Of a stretch of 64,000 nt of DNA, positions 50,941-60,138 are shown piece by piece. A model generated the notes under the pieces. The model was given only the letters and a program-made list of their open reading frames with translations, did not search any database and was not told the DNA's origin. A program made the position numbers and the translations under genes. Source of the DNA: a virus; IMG/VR virus record IMGVR_UViG_3300035703_000045, positions 29,045 through 93,044 of that record, one strand, 5' to 3'. Each line of letters begins with the position of its first letter. Within the stretch, counting starts at the first letter, position 1.

Positions 50941-52081
50941 AGAAGATCTTTCCTCGGTAGAAGGCTTCGCCGTCGTGAATGGGCACTTGCTCATAGTGGA
51001 AACGGGCTTCACCTTGTGGCTGATATGTAACCACAGCAAGACCCTGTTGCCAGTTCTCTACGACGGTCAATGGGCGACCATCTAGATCCAAACCACCTTT
51101 AGTGGATGGGACATCACCAGTTGTCTTGGCTAGGCATCCGGGGGATGCCGCCATAATGGTTTTTGGACCATCCCAATCTTCTCGTGTTTTTTCATTCCAC
51201 TCACGACGGTGAACATGTCCATAGATGACCGACACCTTCTCGGAGTTCAGGTACATATGGCTAGTAGAACCGTTTGACTTCACACGGTCACCATGAATGA
51301 TCTTCAATCGTTCGTTTACCCAGTAATGGGATGCGGGGTATCCCGGTTTGAATGTGACCCCATACTCATCCATACGGCATAGGTATGGCACTGACATAAC
51401 GGGCCACGACTCAGGTGTGTTTCCTTTGCGTAGGCCAAACGCAGAAACTGCGTTGTCAATCAGCATTCGTGGGAGACGTTCTTCGTGGTTACCAGCGAGC
51501 CAAATGATCTCTGCGTTAGGAGCGGCGTTACGCAACTCAGCACATAGTGTGGTTGCCCTATCAATTGTTGCCTGCGTTGTTCGCTGGTAAGCGGGGCTAA
51601 GTCGGTATTTACCAAACTCAGGAAAGTCTAGGTTGTCTCCCAGCAGAATGATTTTGTCTGGCTTAACCGACTTTGTGATTGCTAAAGCAACAGACAGGGC
51701 AGTTTCGTCATGTGTTGTTGCTAGTGAATCGTCCTGTGACCGGTAATAGCCAATCTGGATGTCTGGAAGAATAACTGCGGTTTGGTAATCACTGCCGTTT
51801 GGTTTAGTACCAGCATTGATTGGTGGAACTTTGTATGACGGACCTTGTGTAATAACAGGCCATTCTGGACCACTAGCCCACTTAGGACTGAATTGGATAG
51901 CGGTGAGGTCATGAATTTCTGCCTCACCCTCATCATTCTTAGTGAGTGACTGATAGATGGAGACCCGTTTGATATCTCCAATATCGTCAACATTGATATT
52001 GTTTTTATCCAACAAGTCTGCAAGGCGGCCAAGTTTTGATTTCTGGTCTGCCACCTTTAGATCTTTAATGAGATCACTCAC
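50918..52081 (-). CDS. calcineurin-like metallophosphoesterase
   Basis: 387 residues from a GTG overlapping the upstream stop; an ATG at 52096 is possible. Metal-site motifs: ILPDIQIG (Asp107, with Gln109 where His is usual), LLGDNLDF, AGNHEERL, IHGDRV and YGHVHRREW. The DIQ replacement of D-x-H is notable; the other four motifs are intact. The first 80 residues are a helical extension. Could act as nuclease or phosphatase during packaging or on host DNA; target unknown. Confidence 0.87.
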   Translation of the reverse strand: MSDLIKDLKVADQKSKLGRLADLLDKNNINVDDIGDIKRVSIYQSLTKNDEGEAEIHDLTAIQFSPKWASGPEWPVITQGPSYKVPPINAGTKPNGSDYQTAVILPDIQIGYYRSQDDSLATTHDETALSVALAITKSVKPDKIILLGDNLDFPEFGKYRLSPAYQRTTQATIDRATTLCAELRNAAPNAEIIWLAGNHEERLPRMLIDNAVSAFGLRKGNTPESWPVMSVPYLCRMDEYGVTFKPGYPASHYWVNERLKIIHGDRVKSNGSTSHMYLNSEKVSVIYGHVHRREWNEKTREDWDGPKTIMAASPGCLAKTTGDVPSTKGGLDLDGRPLTVVENWQQGLAVVTYQPQGEARFHYEQVPIHDGEAFYRGKIFYGKEKES

Positions 52082-52346
52082 AGCCACACCGCCCATTGAA
52101 GTGACGGAGAACCGTACTGGCACTGATCTGATGACCATTCTTTTTTAGAACTTCAGATAACCAAGTTCCTGAGAATGTGCGTGAGCGACCGTTTCCTGTT
52201 TCTTTTTGTATTGCTTCTTCAATGTTAGATAGGGCTTGTTGCTCTTCATCAGTCATTGATTCTTTAATTCGTGTGTAACCACACTTCTGCTTTGTGCTGT
52301 TAGTGGTTCTACTTAATAGATCCTGCACCAGATTGCTTTTTGACAA
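52074..52346 (-). CDS. small HTH-like protein
   Basis: 90 residues; TTG start with AAGGAG 6 bases upstream. SGTWLSEVLKKNGHQISAST followed by VLRHFNGRCGC reads as a helix-turn-helix at the C-terminus. The N-terminal half is polar and helical. Perhaps a regulator of the late genes; a small terminase role cannot be excluded. Confidence 0.7.
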   Translation of the reverse strand: MSKSNLVQDLLSRTTNSTKQKCGYTRIKESMTDEEQQALSNIEEAIQKETGNGRSRTFSGTWLSEVLKKNGHQISASTVLRHFNGRCGCE

Positions 52347-52370
52347 CTTGTGCTCCTTGTGTTTGACGAC

Positions 52371-52511
52371 TTACGCCGTTTTCTTTTCTTTTTGTGGTAC
52401 TAACGCTCGTAGAGACTGTATCAGATGTATTAGATCTCGTTCTTCATCTTTTCCACGAGGTGTTACTCGCTCTAAATAGTACAAAATACGGTCAGCACTA
52501 ACTTTACCCAC
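52371..52511 (-). CDS. small helical protein, 46 aa
   Basis: GTG with AAGGAG 5 bases upstream. Helical: VSADRILYYLERVTPRGK then ERDLIHLIQSLRALV. A well-placed ribosome-binding site and its fit in a 230-base gap argue it is real. The remaining 52512-52579 shows no feature I can name. Confidence 0.6.
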   Translation of the reverse strand: MGKVSADRILYYLERVTPRGKDEERDLIHLIQSLRALVPQKEKKTA

Positions 52512-52579
52512 TGCCACTCCTTAATCACGGTAGATGAAGAGGATAGCAGAGTGCAGTTATTTTGGTTGTACTTTAGCGG

Positions 52580-53650
52580 TCAGTCGTTTAAGAAAACGCC
52601 ATGTTGACTGAGAGAACTGCTGGGACGGACAAAGTTCTCATCACCAGATTCAACCTGCTCTTCACCTGTAGTCAACCGACGGATTGGGAGTACAACTGCA
52701 TGACCACCTTGTGGATCAAGGAATCGCATGTCATGTCGGTATCCACTAATAGTTTGGTATGCATCTCCACCAAAATGGAATCTTCCACCGGGGATCATTG
52801 CGGTTTGATGACCACCAAAGAATGGATGTCTTTCAGAGATAGCAACAGGAACAGCAAAGTTTTGATTACGGCTTGCCAGTTGGCGCACCCGCTCTGGGGT
52901 GGTTCCTTCATGAAGGCTGTGGATATAATACAGGTTAGGAGTTGCCTTCAAACGTGCGTCTTCTTGACCGAGTTCTTCTGAAGACAGTGCTCCACGAGTA
53001 TTATGCTTTGTGTACTCGTTGAACTGTACTTTGTCACGACCATAGTCTTTAAAGAAGATATCCGCTGTTGGCAACATGTCATAACGGATATCAGTTGTTC
53101 CATTAAAGCGAACAACAGGTCGTACACCTGCTCCAGCCGCTTTATTTTGGAACTTCTCTAGGTTTGCGTGGAGAATTGTCAAGAAGTGCTCTGGGTGAGC
53201 GGAAGCAAAGGCCGTCCGAACACGGAGTGCATGCTGTTGTGCTGGAAATCCTAATTGACCAGACCCACTTAGACAGGCGGCACGACATCCTGCTGAAGAA
53301 CAAACACAGGAGTTTACCAGCGGGATGTGTGGCTCTCCTCGCAAAGAACGAACCATGTTGTTCATTCTGATAGCGGCATTAGCCTCATTTGCTGGTGCTG
53401 AATACTGAACTATTTGACCGTGACCAGCAGTTTCCTCTGCCCCAGCATTGTGACGCAGTTTGGCACTATCAGTGGTCATCAAATAGGGGGATTTACCACC
53501 AACTATTGTCTCGCCGGTTGTGGGGTGAGCACCTTCAAAAGAGGTAGAAAACTCACGAAATCGTCTGCGGGAGTCGGCAATACCCTTCCGACTTAAATCA
53601 AGATCGGAAGGTTGTACCGTCGCAAGAATATTCTCAAGCGGTTCAGCCAC
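52580..53650 (-). CDS. Gp88-like Cys-cluster protein
   Basis: 356 residues, GTG start. NSCVCSSAGCRAACLSGSGQ (near 115-132) is a four-Cys cluster, followed by a long alpha/beta part with VVRFNGTTDIRYDMLP, DIFFKDYGRDKVQFNEYTKH. This fits the family of phage Gp88-like proteins (RFNGTSD, Y-x-YTK), found in actinophages and of unknown function; the Cys cluster may bind iron-sulphur or zinc. The internal order suggests an enzyme fold. Located in the packaging module. Confidence 0.7.
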   Translation of the reverse strand: MAEPLENILATVQPSDLDLSRKGIADSRRRFREFSTSFEGAHPTTGETIVGGKSPYLMTTDSAKLRHNAGAEETAGHGQIVQYSAPANEANAAIRMNNMVRSLRGEPHIPLVNSCVCSSAGCRAACLSGSGQLGFPAQQHALRVRTAFASAHPEHFLTILHANLEKFQNKAAGAGVRPVVRFNGTTDIRYDMLPTADIFFKDYGRDKVQFNEYTKHNTRGALSSEELGQEDARLKATPNLYYIHSLHEGTTPERVRQLASRNQNFAVPVAISERHPFFGGHQTAMIPGGRFHFGGDAYQTISGYRHDMRFLDPQGGHAVVLPIRRLTTGEEQVESGDENFVRPSSSLSQHGVFLND

Positions 53651-53655
53651 TTAAA

Positions 53656-54057
53656 TCAGTCCGATACCACCGTGGGGTTTGGACGATTCATGTGGGTGCC
53701 GGTGTTGTAGACATACTCAAATGTCGGCATCATGTCACCAGCCATAGCACCCTTGACGAAGTCGCCCAACATTGCTGGTGCTTCAATCCAAGTGGAGGAT
53801 CCAACGTGAGCACGTTCACGCATGGTCTCCTCGGGATACTTGTAGAACATCTCAGGGTTGTTGTGGTTCATCCGCATGGGGGATGGGGCGGTGTCCTCGT
53901 AAGCACCAACACCAAAGTCCATGGGAACGTCAGAGTCAGTTGCAATACCCTCTTCAAAACGAAGAGGCCCACGGTTCATTGGGATGCTAGGGGCGTAAGT
54001 GCGCTCAAACATAGGCATTCCCTTTTCTGGGAACATAGGGGCTGGAGCAACATTCAT
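53656..54057 (-). CDS. hypothetical Met/Pro-rich protein
   Basis: 133 residues with a strong AGGAGG ribosome-binding site. Met/Pro/Asn-rich (MFPEKGMPMFERTYAPSIPM), ending in short helical and NRPNPTVV segments. No family. High expression signal suggests a structural or virion-associated protein. Confidence 0.6.
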   Translation of the reverse strand: MNVAPAPMFPEKGMPMFERTYAPSIPMNRGPLRFEEGIATDSDVPMDFGVGAYEDTAPSPMRMNHNNPEMFYKYPEETMRERAHVGSSTWIEAPAMLGDFVKGAMAGDMMPTFEYVYNTGTHMNRPNPTVVSD

Positions 54058-54119
54058 GTGTATTTCCTCCTGATGGAGAGTTGGGGTACCTATATAAAGA
54101 GTACCATGTTTTTAGGAAC

Positions 54120-55676
54120 TTATCTGAAGAATGGGTTATCAGATACGGTTACCATTGGCATTGTATCAGCAACTGATAGGGCGCATGCGATGGCGAGGGA
54201 GTCTGGGTAGTCATCAAATGCCCCCTTTTCGTCGGGGGCTTCGGCTAGTAGGTAGGGTCCACGGTAGACCTTTTCCAAGTCCAACATTTGTTGATTAAAC
54301 CGCTTCCAAGAACGAGTTCTACGGGCTTTGGAATGCCCCGGAATAACCAATTGTCCTCTTTGCATTAACTCTGTTAAATGCACCCAGCGGTCGTTCTGGT
54401 TCTTGGCATCTGAGGTAACGGGCATAACTTCTATATGAGGCAAAAGCACCTGTAGACGTTCCGCTACGGCTCCACCAACACCTTGAGCATCCACACCAAT
54501 ACGATATATATCGTAATTGCGTAAAAAGTCAATGATCTCAAAGTACTGGGATTCCCATTCCTCATTGTTGATTTCTAGCCAATTAAGTACACGATGTTCG
54601 TAGAAGCCAAATGGGTCTGGGTGATCCCAATCCACCCACACGATGGTCACCACTGTTGAGTCGTTAGAACGAGCCACGTCAATACCAGCAACAACTGGAG
54701 TTCTCCACCATTGTTTAATGAGTCCCATACTGGGGTCGTACAAAGAGGACAGACGGTCGTCTGTCACGAACATTCCCTTTTCCAGAATCCACTTATTACA
54801 GTAAGACATCTGGAACTCATCTGAGTCTTCACCAATTCGTACCTTTTCTTTGGCGATGAACTTGGCGTAGTTATCATTGTATTTAGCCGCTATACGCCAG
54901 TCGTACTCAAAGTGTGATTGTCTATGACCACGACGACCGTTTACGTCACGTCGTTTATTGAATTGGATCATCTTGTAGAAATACGACTTATTGCGGGTGG
55001 CAGTTCCGGTTAGAGCAATACTTCCGTTGTTGAACGCCAACATTGGCTTGATGGACTTTGAAATCATGAACTCATCGGCTTCCTGAGCCTCGTCAATCAT
55101 TACAAAGTGGTATGTCTTTGATTCAATCTTTGCCTTTGGGTTACATGTCTGCATACGACAAAGTGACCCTGAGTTTTTCAAAGCAATGATCTTGCCCTTA
55201 CCACGGGAACCACCAGAAGCCGCCTTGTCGTCAATCTCGGGGTCAAGGAGGAAATCCATGGCGTGGTCACTAGTAAGTTTAGAAACGACACGACTAAACA
55301 CCGTGTCTGCCTGATCCTCTGTGGGAGCAAATACGCCAACCCAGAATCCCTTTTCAAACTTTCCAAGCCAAGTTGGGTAAACCTTTGACAGTTTTGGAAG
55401 AATAACCATTAGGGAAGCAATTACGTTTGACAACACTTCCGATTTACCAGACTGACGAGTTGCAACAACAGTCAGTTCTTCACCGTCTCCAAGAACTATG
55501 GATTGTATAAGGCGGTGTGCGATAGGTACCTGATATGGGAACAACTCAACGTCACAGAATTCCTCAAGGAAAACAATCAGTTTTAGTACGAGTTGCTCAA
55601 TGAATTCTGAGGAAGTCTCATCTAGTTCTTCTACAAGGTCTTCCTCAAGAAGGTTTTCTTCTACGAGTTCTTCCAT
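54120..55676 (-). CDS. terL: terminase large subunit
   Basis: 518 residues from the ATG at 55676 (a TTG two codons earlier is an alternative). ATPase: Walker A ATRQSGKS (Lys78), Walker B FVMIDEAQ (Asp195, Glu196), coupling LTGTAT. Nuclease: VAGIDVARSNDS (Asp333) and IGVDAQGVGG. Acidic N-terminus (VEENLLEEDLVEELDE). Powers DNA into the prohead and cuts it. Classic arginine-finger A-x-R-Q-S-G-K form, as in T4 gp17-like enzymes. Confidence 0.95.
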   Translation of the reverse strand: MEELVEENLLEEDLVEELDETSSEFIEQLVLKLIVFLEEFCDVELFPYQVPIAHRLIQSIVLGDGEELTVVATRQSGKSEVLSNVIASLMVILPKLSKVYPTWLGKFEKGFWVGVFAPTEDQADTVFSRVVSKLTSDHAMDFLLDPEIDDKAASGGSRGKGKIIALKNSGSLCRMQTCNPKAKIESKTYHFVMIDEAQEADEFMISKSIKPMLAFNNGSIALTGTATRNKSYFYKMIQFNKRRDVNGRRGHRQSHFEYDWRIAAKYNDNYAKFIAKEKVRIGEDSDEFQMSYCNKWILEKGMFVTDDRLSSLYDPSMGLIKQWWRTPVVAGIDVARSNDSTVVTIVWVDWDHPDPFGFYEHRVLNWLEINNEEWESQYFEIIDFLRNYDIYRIGVDAQGVGGAVAERLQVLLPHIEVMPVTSDAKNQNDRWVHLTELMQRGQLVIPGHSKARRTRSWKRFNQQMLDLEKVYRGPYLLAEAPDEKGAFDDYPDSLAIACALSVADTMPMVTVSDNPFFR

Positions 55677-55678
55677 GG

Positions 55679-55912
55679 TCAACTCTTGCGACTTTGTATC
55701 TCATCCCAAAGAGCAGAGAGAACATCTACATGTTGTGTTACTTCCGTGGATTCACCACCTTGGTAACGCCACCTATCAAATGCGTTACCCATTGTCATTA
55801 TTGTGGTGTCCATCCAATTGATTAAGGACGGAGTATCCATTCGGTGGATACGATCAATGTTGTGGGGTTTGTTAGTAGCACGGTCTTCTTTTGAACGCAT
55901 GAATAACTTCAT
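55679..55912 (-). CDS. hypothetical protein upstream of terminase
   Basis: 77 residues from the ATG at 55912 (GGGAG upstream, ATGA junction). Helical (DTPSLINWMDTTIMTMGNAF). Being directly upstream of terL it is a candidate small terminase subunit or cofactor, but it lacks a recognisable HTH. Confidence 0.55.
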   Translation of the reverse strand: MKLFMRSKEDRATNKPHNIDRIHRMDTPSLINWMDTTIMTMGNAFDRWRYQGGESTEVTQHVDVLSALWDEIQSRKS

Positions 55913-56262
55913 TTCCACTCCCTAATTTCTTTAACAGGTGTTGTCAACTGATGACCCTTTAGGGCGTACAGCAATCCGCTGTGATCATCATCAGAAACAG
56001 TTTGGTTTGCCTTCTTACAAAGACCTAGTTGGAATATGTATTTATTACATCTAACTTGTAAACCTTTTCCAGTTCGCCATGGGGAACTTGTTTGACGCAT
56101 GAATCCGATGCTAAGGATACTATCTTTTTTCTTACCGGAGTCACGGAGAATCCAATACACAGGACCAAATGTCCAAAGTGAATTAATGTGGCGATATCCA
56201 GTTACAATTGTGACTAAAGTCACAAAGCCTGTGGATAACATTGTCGCCAATACTAGTATCAT
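55909..56262 (-). CDS. hypothetical protein with N-terminal membrane segment
   Basis: 117 residues; ATGA junctions on both ends. Hydrophobic segment at 1-20 (MILVLATMLSTGFVTLVTIV) then a basic, Cys-containing body. Possibly membrane-anchored. No family recognised. Confidence 0.55.
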   Translation of the reverse strand: MILVLATMLSTGFVTLVTIVTGYRHINSLWTFGPVYWILRDSGKKKDSILSIGFMRQTSSPWRTGKGLQVRCNKYIFQLGLCKKANQTVSDDDHSGLLYALKGHQLTTPVKEIREWK

Positions 56263-56834
56263 ATGCCTGCTACTCCTGCTCCATATGGGAATCCATCCGT
56301 GTTTTGATACCCATATGCCTCTAGCATATGAGTAACCGCACGTCCTTTTGAATAGTACTCTCTGAACACTCGGTACACAGACATTGGAATAAATTCTGTG
56401 GTGCCATAAACGTACAGGGTTCTTGGTCTTTGGAACCTAACAAAGACGTACCCGTAGGGGCCATGCTCATAGTCCGATATCGGGGTGTTACCGTACTTTG
56501 CGTTACTTACCGTAAACTCACCAGTAGTGGGTTGGTAGTTATCCGTCATTCCTTTATTCTTTACAACAAAAGGAACACCTTGGTCATCCACGGGGATAAA
56601 ACTGTGAGCCGCCACTCTAGTGCTTAATTGTGGGCCTTGGTAGTACTGGTCAGCCTTACCAACAAAATACGGGCCAATGTCATGCCCAGATGGGATATAA
56701 ATATCCGCACCTTTTTGCTTTACAAATGTGGTTGGATCTTCTGGTGGGGCAGGTCTTAGGTCGGTGCCTACCTGCTCCATCAATTCTCGTATACGGTGAA
56801 GACCTTCGTCTCCCATACCTCTTCGTTTAGCCAT
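56259..56834 (-). CDS. hypothetical protein with KTSC-like end
   Basis: 191 residues. GYVFVRFQRPRTLYVYGTTE then SVYRVFREYYSKGRAVTHM (about 125-170) resembles the short KTSC-type fold (beta strands, then S/G-Y-F...Y). N-terminal part unrecognised. Weak assignment. Confidence 0.55.
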   Translation of the reverse strand: MAKRRGMGDEGLHRIRELMEQVGTDLRPAPPEDPTTFVKQKGADIYIPSGHDIGPYFVGKADQYYQGPQLSTRVAAHSFIPVDDQGVPFVVKNKGMTDNYQPTTGEFTVSNAKYGNTPISDYEHGPYGYVFVRFQRPRTLYVYGTTEFIPMSVYRVFREYYSKGRAVTHMLEAYGYQNTDGFPYGAGVAGI

Positions 56835-56842
56835 GTTGAGTC

Positions 56843-58255
56843 CTAACTATATGTTGTGGCAGTGCACTCAATACCAGTCAAAACTAGGTCATCTGCAAGC
56901 CAGTAGTCACCACTAGTGCTTAACGCACACCCGGAGGTCATTCCTTTGCCTGCCACAGCCCCAATGTAGAATCTGTACGAGTTAAGAATAGAACCACCAG
57001 TGGAAGTTGTTACAGTTCTTGTTGAGTAGGAAGCACTAAAGTTTCCTCCCGGCACGGCATCTTCTTGCAAAACCCCAAAGATATTTCCACCCGATTTTGG
57101 ATAGTAATAACGCACGTTTGAAGAGTTAGACAAAGCATTTCGGTCAAATGTTTGACCGACTGAGTAATCAGGTGTACCTACGGCAGGTTTACGACCTGAT
57201 ACAAAACGTGTAGACATTGAATCAACCCGAATGTACCCAGCAGTCCCCGGTGTGTCAGCCACTCCAGAGAATTGGTATGAGAAGCGAACAGGGTCGCATC
57301 CTGAAGGTGCTGTTGAAGTGTTAATAATAACAGTTTCTGAAGAAGTACCATACCAAGTTCGTGGTGCCTCAGCAATGCCTGTGGTCATATATCTGTAGTT
57401 AGACGTACCAGATGTACCACCAGTATTTCGTGCACGGACAAAGAAGTTATATGATGTGTTTTCTACAACAGGAACATCATAGGATGTTGTTCCTGAACCA
57501 ACCGTTGCAAACAACGATCCATTTGCGTAGATATCGTAGTTGTAAGCGTAAGTTACGCTGTTCCAACTAAGTCGTGCGAAACTGCGTTCGCTTGCACTTT
57601 GTGAGTAGAACGATAATGTTGGAGTTTCAGGGGTCGGAGGTCTTGGAGTTTGAGAACTCCCAGACGATGCTGATGAACGGTCCCCTGCTGTTGTAACTGT
57701 CCGTACATATACTGTGTATGTTGTGTCGTTTGTTAGACCAGTAATTGCGTACGGTGAAGATGTTCCAGCACTAGACCATGTTGACCCGTTGAGGCTGTAT
57801 TCGTACGAGGCGTTTGCGTCTGTTCCCTGTGGGGCAGAGAACGAAACGGTGAGTTGTTGGTTACCAGAAGAAACTCCAGTAATAGTAGGTGCCACTGGGA
57901 TGGCTACTGGACGTGCTGACGCACTAGACGACCCATCTGATGATCCAATTGAGTTAACCGCCCTTAGTTTGACACTATAGGTGGTACCGTTTGTGAGACC
58001 AGTGATGTTCAATGGTGAAGCGGTTGTACCTACTAAACGGTTTGACCAAGTAGCCCCGTTGTCAATTGAATATTGATAGGTGGTCGTAGGGCTTGTACCC
58101 TCTGACCCAGCAGTAAAAAACACATCAACGGTTGTACCGGTTGTTCCATTGATAGCGTTAGAAATAGACGTAATGGTAGGAGCACCCGGTCTGATACCAC
58201 TACCAAGGCCCAGTGATCGTGAAGACCCTGCTGAGAAACTGGATATTAAAGGCAT
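56843..58255 (-). CDS. fibronectin type III repeat adhesin
   Basis: 470 residues. Three FN3 domains (about 25-115, 118-210, 215-295): recurring TYQYSIDNGATWSN, YEYSLNGSTWSSAG, ITGLTNGTTYSVKLRAVN-type strands and prolines at domain starts (PGAPTI, PVAPTITG, PETPTL). The C-terminal 170 residues form an unassigned beta domain ending in TATTYS. Likely a virion surface or fibre protein that touches the host or its glycans. Shares a base with the next start. Confidence 0.82.
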   Translation of the reverse strand: MPLISSFSAGSSRSLGLGSGIRPGAPTITSISNAINGTTGTTVDVFFTAGSEGTSPTTTYQYSIDNGATWSNRLVGTTASPLNITGLTNGTTYSVKLRAVNSIGSSDGSSSASARPVAIPVAPTITGVSSGNQQLTVSFSAPQGTDANASYEYSLNGSTWSSAGTSSPYAITGLTNDTTYTVYVRTVTTAGDRSSASSGSSQTPRPPTPETPTLSFYSQSASERSFARLSWNSVTYAYNYDIYANGSLFATVGSGTTSYDVPVVENTSYNFFVRARNTGGTSGTSNYRYMTTGIAEAPRTWYGTSSETVIINTSTAPSGCDPVRFSYQFSGVADTPGTAGYIRVDSMSTRFVSGRKPAVGTPDYSVGQTFDRNALSNSSNVRYYYPKSGGNIFGVLQEDAVPGGNFSASYSTRTVTTSTGGSILNSYRFYIGAVAGKGMTSGCALSTSGDYWLADDLVLTGIECTATTYS

Positions 58256-59163
58256 TACGCAAATTTAGTCTGTGAAGCAAACACCGTGTAAGTAGCAGGT
58301 GCGGTCTTGACAATTGTGTATGCGTACACGTCAATACTGTTAGCGTTACCAGCAGAAGGTGCAGTTCCACCCTGCCACTTCGGGGTAACTGATGATCCGT
58401 CAATTTGGAAAGCAGTTGGCCTGTAAGCCGTTCCTCCGTTTGTAACGGCAACTACGACGGTCATGCTCTGTCCATTAGACATAACGCTGTTTAATGTGTT
58501 AGAGCCATCTCCACGAACATTTAAAGTCCAGTTATTTGCAGAGTTTGATGTGTATAACCATGCACCGGAGGTGTTTGCGTCAATGTTGGTGGTTGACGAT
58601 GGTGCTCCAGCAACAACATTCCATACCTCTATGGGAGACGTAAGGACTCCCTTTGATATGGCTGGAGAACTAAAAGTACCGCTGGTAACGCTAGGGGATG
58701 ATACAACTGGATTGGTGAGAGTCTTATTAGTAAGGGTCTCTGAACCGGTTAGAGTAACTGGTGGCAACGCCCACTCTAGACCAGTTGCCGTTGCGGAGTT
58801 TGCAGTTAGTACATAACCATTTGATCCGACTGCTAAAGCGGAAGGTACGTTATCCGCTGTTGCGGTGATAATGTCACCTTTATTATCTACAATAGCCCGT
58901 GCAATAGCACCGGAAGATGTAGTTGTGTCTAGGGTTAGTACTGCTGATCCTGCCGAGGCACTACCAGATAGTCCAGAACCACCGGTAACAGATGTAATAG
59001 TTCCGGTAGCGTAATAGGCTAAAGCAGACCAACTAAGTGAGCCATCCCCTATTTTGAACTGACGTGTATCAGTTTCAAAACCTGCCTCACCAGCGGAAAG
59101 AGTGGGGTTAGCACTAGTCCATTCACTAGCGGTACCACGTCTTAGTTGAATTTTTACTGCCAT
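58255..59163 (-). CDS. tail fibre with Mtd-type N-terminus
   Basis: 302 residues. VKIQLRRGTASEWTSANPTL, then LSAGEAGFETDTRQFKIGDG is the N-terminal attachment segment shared with the major tropism determinant (Mtd) family. A Gly/Thr/Ser-rich shaft follows (NKTLTNPVVSSPSVTSG) and a small C-terminal domain. Likely bound to the baseplate. Confidence 0.82.
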   Translation of the reverse strand: MAVKIQLRRGTASEWTSANPTLSAGEAGFETDTRQFKIGDGSLSWSALAYYATGTITSVTGGSGLSGSASAGSAVLTLDTTTSSGAIARAIVDNKGDIITATADNVPSALAVGSNGYVLTANSATATGLEWALPPVTLTGSETLTNKTLTNPVVSSPSVTSGTFSSPAISKGVLTSPIEVWNVVAGAPSSTTNIDANTSGAWLYTSNSANNWTLNVRGDGSNTLNSVMSNGQSMTVVVAVTNGGTAYRPTAFQIDGSSVTPKWQGGTAPSAGNANSIDVYAYTIVKTAPATYTVFASQTKFA

Positions 59164-59176
59164 TTAAGGCTCCTTG

Positions 59177-59989
59177 TCAGCCGAACATCTTCTTCCATGT
59201 TACAGGACCAACGATGCCGTCTGCCTTTAGGCCATTAGCCGCCTGCCAAGCCTTGAGGGCTTCAGTGCTCTTTGGACCAAAATCACCATCTGGAGTAGCC
59301 CCAATAATGGCTTGAACCAACTTAGCGGCATCACCCTTAGACCCTTGTTGTACAGGAGTGCCGGGGTAGTCAAACTTTAAACCGCCCGATGCTGGAGCAG
59401 ATGCGGGGGCTGAAGCAACAGGAGCAACTTGTGCCGAACCATCTGGGGTCTTATCACCAAGGCAATACTGCCAGTGCCAAGCCTCAAATTCTTTTGATTG
59501 ACGGTTATCGGTCTGAAGGTAGAACCCGTACTTGGGGGCATTGGCGCACATCCAATCAAAGCAGGCACCACCCATCCCAGTAAGTTTACCACCTACATCA
59601 TAACCAAGGTCAATCGCAAGACCCCACCCGTGGTTAGAACCTTTAACGCCAGTCGGATCTGGAGCGGCTGAAGGAGCCTTACCCGGCTTCAAGTACCACG
59701 TCTTGCCCTCATACTGACGGGTGACCTGAGGACTACGACCCTGATCGGTGGTGGTGTAGCGGTCCATGAACATCTTTAACTGGTCTTCAAAACCACGATA
59801 GTCACCGACGTTCTTCAGTTTAAAACCAGCCGCAAGAGCGGCATCGTACATCTTATTAAACTGCTCGGCTACCGGAGCATACATACGACCACCGGTCTTA
59901 ACAGGTGCAAGAACATTTGCAGGTAACTGCCCATTCTTAAACTGCTTTAGTGCAGTTGGTACAACTAACTTAATGTAGGGCAGGTTCAT
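59177..59989 (-). CDS. endolysin: M15 peptidase plus peptidoglycan-binding domain
   Basis: 270 residues. M15 (VanY/L-Ala-D-Glu type) domain: VGDYRGFEDQLKMF, NHGWGLAIDLG (His120, Asp127), EAWHWQY (His172). Ala/Pro linker (185-200), then a PG-binding type 1 domain (about 205-270) with LVQAIIGATPDGDFGPKSTEALKAW-like text. Cleaves cross-links for lysis. Start overlaps the stop of the 50-aa gene (ATGA). Confidence 0.9.
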   Translation of the reverse strand: MNLPYIKLVVPTALKQFKNGQLPANVLAPVKTGGRMYAPVAEQFNKMYDAALAAGFKLKNVGDYRGFEDQLKMFMDRYTTTDQGRSPQVTRQYEGKTWYLKPGKAPSAAPDPTGVKGSNHGWGLAIDLGYDVGGKLTGMGGACFDWMCANAPKYGFYLQTDNRQSKEFEAWHWQYCLGDKTPDGSAQVAPVASAPASAPASGGLKFDYPGTPVQQGSKGDAAKLVQAIIGATPDGDFGPKSTEALKAWQAANGLKADGIVGPVTWKKMFG

Positions 59990-60138
59990 ACAGCCTCCTG
60001 TGGAGTTTTCTTGACAGCCTCAATTGTAGCCTCTAATACAGCGATACGCTGGGCCTGTTGAGCAATCTGATTAGATAGAGACTCAATTACTTTGTTTACG
60101 TCAATTGTAATTTCTGGTGTTTTTGCCTTACTGGACAT
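59986..60138 (-). CDS. small coiled-coil protein, 50 aa
   Basis: ATGA junction with the endolysin start. KVIESLSNQIAQQAQRIAVL and EATIEAVKKT form a regular heptad helix. Small coiled-coil genes before an endolysin may be lysis or chaperone factors. No family. Confidence 0.6.
   Translation of the reverse strand: MSSKAKTPEITIDVNKVIESLSNQIAQQAQRIAVLEATIEAVKKTPQEAV

Noticed and set aside
50590-51039. Longer start (51039) for the protein upstream of the portal
   Set aside because: The extension only mirrors the phosphoesterase frame; the ATG at 50940 has a proper ribosome-binding site.
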